In this document: positions 6,857-9,557 of the stretch, piece after piece | How the letters are laid out: every line of letters starts with the position of its first letter | Position numbering within the stretch: position 1 is the first letter of the stretch | NCBI GenBank assembly: GCA_023432805.1 | Contig: JAEYUG010000116.1 | Coordinates: forward strand, 1 to 9,557 | DNA length: 9,557 bases | DNA from: Bacteroidota bacterium | Lineage (GTDB): Bacteria; Bacteroidota; Ignavibacteria; SZUA-365 | Direction of reading: 5' to 3' | The notes under the pieces: model-generated | The model's database searches: none | Seen by the model: the letters and a program-made list of their open reading frames with translations, nothing else | What the model was told of the DNA's origin: nothing | Program-made: the position numbers and the translations under genes

Positions 6857-6964
6857 CGCGTTTTGATCGTTCCGGGCAGTCCCGTCGGAAGCCCCCTGAT
6901 GCCGCGGCTGCGTGCCTTGCCCCGGATGTGAAAGAATGGCATCTTCGATCGAAACGACCACACG

Positions 6965-7840
6965 ATGAAACGATCTGAATTTCTGCGCGCCCTCGCTCTG
7001 GGCACGCTCTCACTGCCTCTCTGGAGTCGCGCCATGCATGCGATGCTCACCGACCTGCCGCGTCAGGAGATGCGGATGCCCGCCCTGTTCATGGGCCACG
7101 GCAATCCGATGAACGCCCTCGTGAACAACACCTTCACGCGTGCATGGGAGCGCACCGCCGCAGAGCTGCCGCGGCCCGCAGCAATCCTCTGCATCTCGGC
7201 GCACTGGGAAACACGGGGCACGCGCGTGACCGCGATGCCGCAGCCGCGCACGATTCACGATTTCGGGGGATTCCCCCGCGCGCTCTACGAGATGCAGTAT
7301 CCCGCACCGGGAGCGCCCGCATTCGCCGACGACACCCGCACGCTCGTGCGTTCGCAGCCCGTGGCGCTCGATCAGGAATGGGGACTCGACCACGGCACCT
7401 GGAGCGTGCTTGCGCGCATGTATCCCGCGGCCGACATCCCCGTCTTTCAGCTCAGCCTCGATGTGGGACTCGACGCCCGCGCGCACTACGAGCTCGCCCG
7501 GCAGCTTGCGCCGCTGCGCGACCACGGCGTGCTGATCATGGGAAGCGGCAACATCGTGCACAACCTGCGGCTGGCCGATCTCTCCGACACCGCGCCTGCC
7601 TACGACTGGGCCATCGCCTTCGATGCCAAGGCCCGGCAGCTGATCGAGGAGGGCGATCATACCTCGCTCATCTCCTACGGCTCGCTGGGACGCGAAGCCC
7701 AGCTCTCGATCCCCACTGCCGAGCACTACCTGCCCCTGCTCTACGTACTTGCCCAGCAGGACCCGCGCGACAGCGTCAGCTTCCCCGTCGAGGGCATGGC
7801 CTTCCGTTCCGGCTCCATGCGCGCCGTCCTCCTCAGCTGA
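6965..7840 (+). CDS. ygiD: 4,5-DOPA-extradiol-dioxygenase-like protein (YgiD, LigB superfamily)
   Basis: The 291-residue product belongs to the class III extradiol dioxygenase (LigB) superfamily, YgiD branch, which cleaves the aromatic ring of catechols such as L-DOPA using O2 and a bound divalent metal. The family signatures appear in order: PALFMGHGNPMNA with His45, ISAHWETRG with His80, IHDFGGFP with His98, LDHGTWSVL with His143, SGNIVHNL with His199 and EHYLPLLYV with His254. By homology to YgiD, His45, His80 and His254 are likely among the metal or active-site residues; I cannot align them exactly here. Compared with the E. coli protein it has an N-terminal leader of about 25 residues, MKRSEFLRALALGTLSLPLW, resembling a signal or Tat-like leader but with KR in place of RR and one residue too many before FL. 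This leader is typical of Bacteroidota members. The physiological substrate is not known. It is divergent to the peptidase gene. A small hairpin CCCCG-CAA-CGGGG follows at 7847-7859 but lacks a T-tract. Confidence 0.92.
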   Translation: MKRSEFLRALALGTLSLPLWSRAMHAMLTDLPRQEMRMPALFMGHGNPMNALVNNTFTRAWERTAAELPRPAAILCISAHWETRGTRVTAMPQPRTIHDFGGFPRALYEMQYPAPGAPAFADDTRTLVRSQPVALDQEWGLDHGTWSVLARMYPAADIPVFQLSLDVGLDARAHYELARQLAPLRDHGVLIMGSGNIVHNLRLADLSDTAPAYDWAIAFDAKARQLIEEGDHTSLISYGSLGREAQLSIPTAEHYLPLLYVLAQQDPRDSVSFPVEGMAFRSGSMRAVLLS

Positions 7841-7908
7841 TGGGGTCCCCGCAACGGGGGTGACGTGCGAAGACATCACCAACCCACCGACTCGAGGAAA
7901 CATGTGCC

Positions 7909-8574
7909 ATGGCAGTGTCCCGGATCCTATCGGTTGCAATCTGTAGCGAATACCTTCGCGTCCATCATGTGAAGGTCGTGTGTGTGCTGATCTGCATGTT
8001 GGTGCTACGTCCCGATAGTCATGGTGCACGTGCAACCAGCCGTATGGCTGTGGAGGGCGATTCTCTGCGTGCCACGGTGGGTGTCGACCTACTCCAGACC
8101 GTTCCGTTCCTGGACAAGCCGGATCAGGCTACCATTTTTTACTGCGGCCTCGGATTTGAGTTCTCTCTGCACGAAGCTCAGTCATTGACACTTTCTCCCG
8201 TCGCAGGTATATTTCTTGGGAGCGAACCTCCAACCGGCATCATGGGGCTGAGCAGCTCCCCACTCTTCGGCCTCGATGTTGCGTTTCGGTCCTATGGATC
8301 CTACATGCTGGGTTTCGATGGATGGTACATCGGACTCACATACTTGAAACCCGTACACTCGACAATCGAAACGCGTCATAGATTTCAAACCGCTACCATA
8401 CTCGACGGATTGAACATGTCGGCCGGCCTTACCGCCGCGCTGGCACGGTCGACCGAAATCGCGGTAGGCATAAGATATTCCATGAACCAGAAGTGGCGGA
8501 TCCGGGATGGCTACACTGGATACAACGTCTTCACGATTACAATCGCAGTGGGATTCGGTCTCAGTGGCTGGTGA
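7909..8574 (+). CDS. Hypothetical exported protein, probable outer-membrane beta-barrel
   Basis: I do not recognise a family. The product (221 residues from ATG 7909) has a hydrophobic leader and then alternating hydrophobic/polar, Gly- and aromatic-rich stretches that look like beta-barrel strands, for example ATIFYCGLGFEFSL, LTLSPVAGIFLG, YMLGFDGWYIGLTYL and the C-terminal VFTITIAVGFGLSGW, which ends in an aromatic residue as many outer-membrane barrels do. ATG 7909 has a weak GAGG at 7894-7897. GTG 7969 is a good alternative because it begins MKVVCVLICMLVLRPDSHGARA, a compact signal peptide, and would give 201 residues. Base composition is clearly lower in GC than in the upstream genes (32 of 60 bases are G or C at 8101-8160, against 42 of 60 at 7381-7440). 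It overlaps or abuts the next gene, and the two probably form an operon. Its N-terminal half resembles that of the next gene product. Confidence 0.7.
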   Translation: MAVSRILSVAICSEYLRVHHVKVVCVLICMLVLRPDSHGARATSRMAVEGDSLRATVGVDLLQTVPFLDKPDQATIFYCGLGFEFSLHEAQSLTLSPVAGIFLGSEPPTGIMGLSSSPLFGLDVAFRSYGSYMLGFDGWYIGLTYLKPVHSTIETRHRFQTATILDGLNMSAGLTAALARSTEIAVGIRYSMNQKWRIRDGYTGYNVFTITIAVGFGLSGW

Positions 8575-9160
8575 GCGTTTCAGATCTGCTTGTATCATGT
8601 TCTCGGTAGGCCTGGTATTCTTTGCATTCACAAGTCACAGAGCGTATTCGCAGCAGCAGGAACTCGTACCAAGTGGGGATTCCGTGGTGTTCTGTTCACG
8701 GTCACTCGATATCACAGGATCGTTCTCTTACCAAATACCACCGGGAGGCATCAGCCAACGAGGAGTCGAGCACGTATCTCTGCTTGGAGTACGACGTAAT
8801 ATTCCGCTCGCACCAGACCAACCTGGCAGCAGCAGCAACTGGACGATCCATCCGGCAATCGGCCTCGGGCTTGTAGGGTTCACTGAAAATAGACAAAGCA
8901 TGGCCTTGCTGCTGGAGTCGCTCGTTGGATACCGTATTGTATCGCATATCAGGACTCTGGCTGGGATCACATTTCTCTACAAAGCTGATCCATACCTCAA
9001 GAGCGCTGGCGAATTGAGCAACATGCTCTTTATCACCGCAGTGATCGAATTCCACCTGCATCCTGCCGCTCTTCAGTTCCGTATTGCTCCAACCATCGAT
9101 CGATTGTTCGGGGGCAAGGGCTTTCTCTTGATCGGGAGCGGATTGGCTCTGTCGATATAG
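8564..9160 (+). CDS. Hypothetical exported protein, beta-rich, possible diverged paralogue of the upstream gene
   Basis: I do not recognise a family. From GTG 8564 the product is 198 residues and begins with a plausible signal peptide: a basic n-region (AGERFRSACIM), a core FSVGLVFFAFTS and a site near AYSQ. ATG 8597 would remove the positive charge, and ATG 8507 would overlap the upstream gene by 68 bases. The body has beta-strand-like segments such as WTIHPAIGLGLVGF, LVGYRIVSHIRTLAGITFLY, MLFITAVIEFHLH and GFLLIGSGLALSI. TIHPAIGLGLVG resembles TLSPVAGIFLG of the upstream protein. Between about 8760 and 8837 the +1 frame has more G/C at third positions (19 of 26 codons against 11 of 26) and encodes STYLCLEYDVIFRSHQTN, which fits the upstream protein's strand better, so two compensating frameshifts are possible. 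Sampled GC is low (29 of 60 at 8881-8940). The stop is followed in the same frame by the recombinase remnant. Confidence 0.6.
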   Translation: MAGERFRSACIMFSVGLVFFAFTSHRAYSQQQELVPSGDSVVFCSRSLDITGSFSYQIPPGGISQRGVEHVSLLGVRRNIPLAPDQPGSSSNWTIHPAIGLGLVGFTENRQSMALLLESLVGYRIVSHIRTLAGITFLYKADPYLKSAGELSNMLFITAVIEFHLHPAALQFRIAPTIDRLFGGKGFLLIGSGLALSI

Positions 9161-9190
9161 CAACCATCGGCATCAAGGGCGACCGCAACA

Positions 9191-9373
9191 AGCCTCCCGC
9201 CGATCACCCTCCACGGCCTGCGCCAATCCTTCGCCACCCACCTCACCATGTCGGGCGTCTCCCTGCACGTTCTCAAGTCCATCCTTGGACATGCCGACAT
9301 TCAGACCACGATGATGTACGCACACGTCGAGCCAACTCGTGGGCTGGATCTCGCGCGCCGAGCCATGTCCTGA
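9191..9373 (+). pseudogene. Tyrosine recombinase (phage integrase family), C-terminal catalytic fragment
   Basis: This stretch encodes only the last 60 or so residues of a tyrosine recombinase. It contains the second catalytic arginine box HGLRQSFATHL (His 9212-9214, Arg 9221-9223), the LGH box (His 9290-9292) and the nucleophile region TTMMYAHV (Tyr 9317-9319), in correct order and spacing, ending in TGA at 9371-9373. The N-terminal core-binding domain and first Arg box are missing. There is no start codon before the HGLR box, and the same frame is closed upstream by the TAG of the preceding gene at 9158-9160. It is therefore a truncated, probably dead, XerC/D-like or phage/ICE integrase. 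It points towards the 3' end of the tRNA gene, the usual arrangement for an integrase at its attachment site. Confidence 0.88.
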
Positions 9374-9383
9374 ACCGGAAATT

Positions 9384-9408
9384 TGTTGTCCCTGTATGTT
9401 GTCCCTGT
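9384..9408. repeat. 13-bp tandem repeat between the integrase remnant and the tRNA
   Basis: TGTTGTCCCTGT occurs at 9384-9395 and again at 9397-9408 (period 13, spacers A and T). It lies in the 97-bp spacer between the integrase fragment and the terminator. Short direct repeats in such positions can be integrase arm-binding sites, but that is inference; slippage would also explain it. Nothing else is seen in this spacer. Confidence 0.6.
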
Positions 9409-9470
9409 TTGCCACAAAAAACGTAACAAGGCATCGAAATGGCTCCGGGCGACTCGCGGGGTGAAAACGA

Positions 9471-9504
9471 AAAACGGCGAAAACCTTTCGATTTTCGCCG
9501 TTTT
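9471..9504 (-). terminator. Strong intrinsic terminator of the tRNA gene
   Basis: AAAACGGCGAAAA (9471-9483) and TTTTCGCCGTTTT (9492-9504) form a 13-bp perfect stem around an 8-base loop. Read on the minus strand it begins 5 bases after the tRNA 3' end, and its descending arm runs into TTTTTCGTTTTC, a good U-tract. It is nearly symmetrical, so it may also stop plus-strand readthrough from the integrase side. Confidence 0.85.
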
Positions 9505-9508
9505 CTTG

Positions 9509-9557
9509 CGCGCCCGCAGGGACTCGAACCCCGAACCTTCTGATCCGTAGTCCCGTT
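9509..9557 (-). tRNA. tRNA-Arg(ACG), 3' half only, cut by the window end
   Basis: On the minus strand the 3' half of a tRNA is readable: anticodon loop CTACGGA (anticodon ACG at 9548-9546), variable loop AGGTT, T-arm CGGGG-TTCGAGT-CCCTG (9533-9517), acceptor strand CGGGCGC (9516-9510) and discriminator G at 9509. No CCA is encoded (CAAG follows). ACG, read as inosine-CG, decodes arginine. The anticodon stem is abnormal: the 3' strand is TCAGA, but the bases on the 5' side read CGGGA, so only the two pairs next to the loop form. The last bases of the window (from about 9553) may therefore be an assembly-edge error, or the tRNA part may end there because it is an attachment-site copy. Confidence 0.8.

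Noticed and set aside
4888..6978. A 696-codon plus-strand open frame opposite the peptidase gene
   Set aside because: It is low-complexity, rich in Arg, His, Leu and Val, with no recognisable domain. The minus strand encodes an intact HEYGH zinc peptidase over the same bases.
7847..7859. The hairpin CCCCG-CAA-CGGGG after ygiD as a terminator
   Set aside because: It has only five pairs, a 3-base loop and no T-tract on either strand.
7888..7897. GACTCGAGG as a second copy of the tRNA T-arm, i.e. an opposite attachment site
   Set aside because: Only the 7 bases GACTCGA are shared with the tRNA 3' end, which is too short to be more than chance.
7902..7946. A 14-codon open frame starting at ATG 7902 as a leader peptide
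   Set aside because: There is no attenuator structure or codon pattern, and it overlaps the longer gene's start. The length is expected by chance.

Overview
The window reads as the end-to-end sequence of a small assembled contig from a GC-rich member of the Bacteroidota/Chlorobiota (FCB) group, possibly a Kapabacteria- or Ignavibacteria-like lineage. The evidence is a type IX secretion (T9SS) C-terminal sorting domain on a multicopper oxidase, envelope proteins typical of the group (Sel1 repeats, a Ycf48-like Asp-box propeller, an M2-type lipoprotein peptidase, a YgiD with a leader), few Shine-Dalgarno sequences, and a tRNA without encoded CCA. The lineage is an inference; no marker gene is present. 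The first 20 bases match a Tn5/Nextera mosaic end at 17 of 19 positions, so the left edge is probably library adapter.

Layout, left to right. Bases 21-114 hold a tandem array of a 29-bp palindromic repeat. Bases 201-1907 (+) encode an exported Sel1-repeat protein. Bases 1930-2031 hold a second array. Bases 2128-3870 (+) encode a CueO/CotA-like multicopper oxidase with a T9SS tail. Bases 3873-3996 hold a third array that fills the convergent gap completely. Bases 3996-4979 (-) encode a Ycf48-like beta-propeller protein. Bases 5086-6813 (-) encode an M2-type zinc peptidase, probably a lipoprotein. A 151-bp divergent promoter region with a palindrome follows, then ygiD (6965-7840, +), a LigB-type extradiol dioxygenase.

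After about 7860 the base composition falls: sampled 60-base lines go from 70% GC inside ygiD to 53% and 48% GC. This part holds two unrecognised exported proteins with beta-barrel character (7909-8574 and about 8564-9160), the catalytic C-terminal remnant of a tyrosine recombinase (9191-9373), a 13-bp tandem repeat, a strong terminator, and the 3' half of a tRNA-Arg(ACG) on the minus strand, cut by the window end. This is the classic context of a mobile element integrated at a tRNA gene, here apparently decayed.

The first five genes are mostly envelope or exported proteins without one obvious shared pathway. The multicopper oxidase and the dioxygenase both use dioxygen, but nothing in the sequence links them. 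The most unusual feature is the repeat family: nine full copies and one diverged copy of a hairpin in three intergenic arrays within 4 kb, with the 29-nt unit free of stop codons in all six frames.
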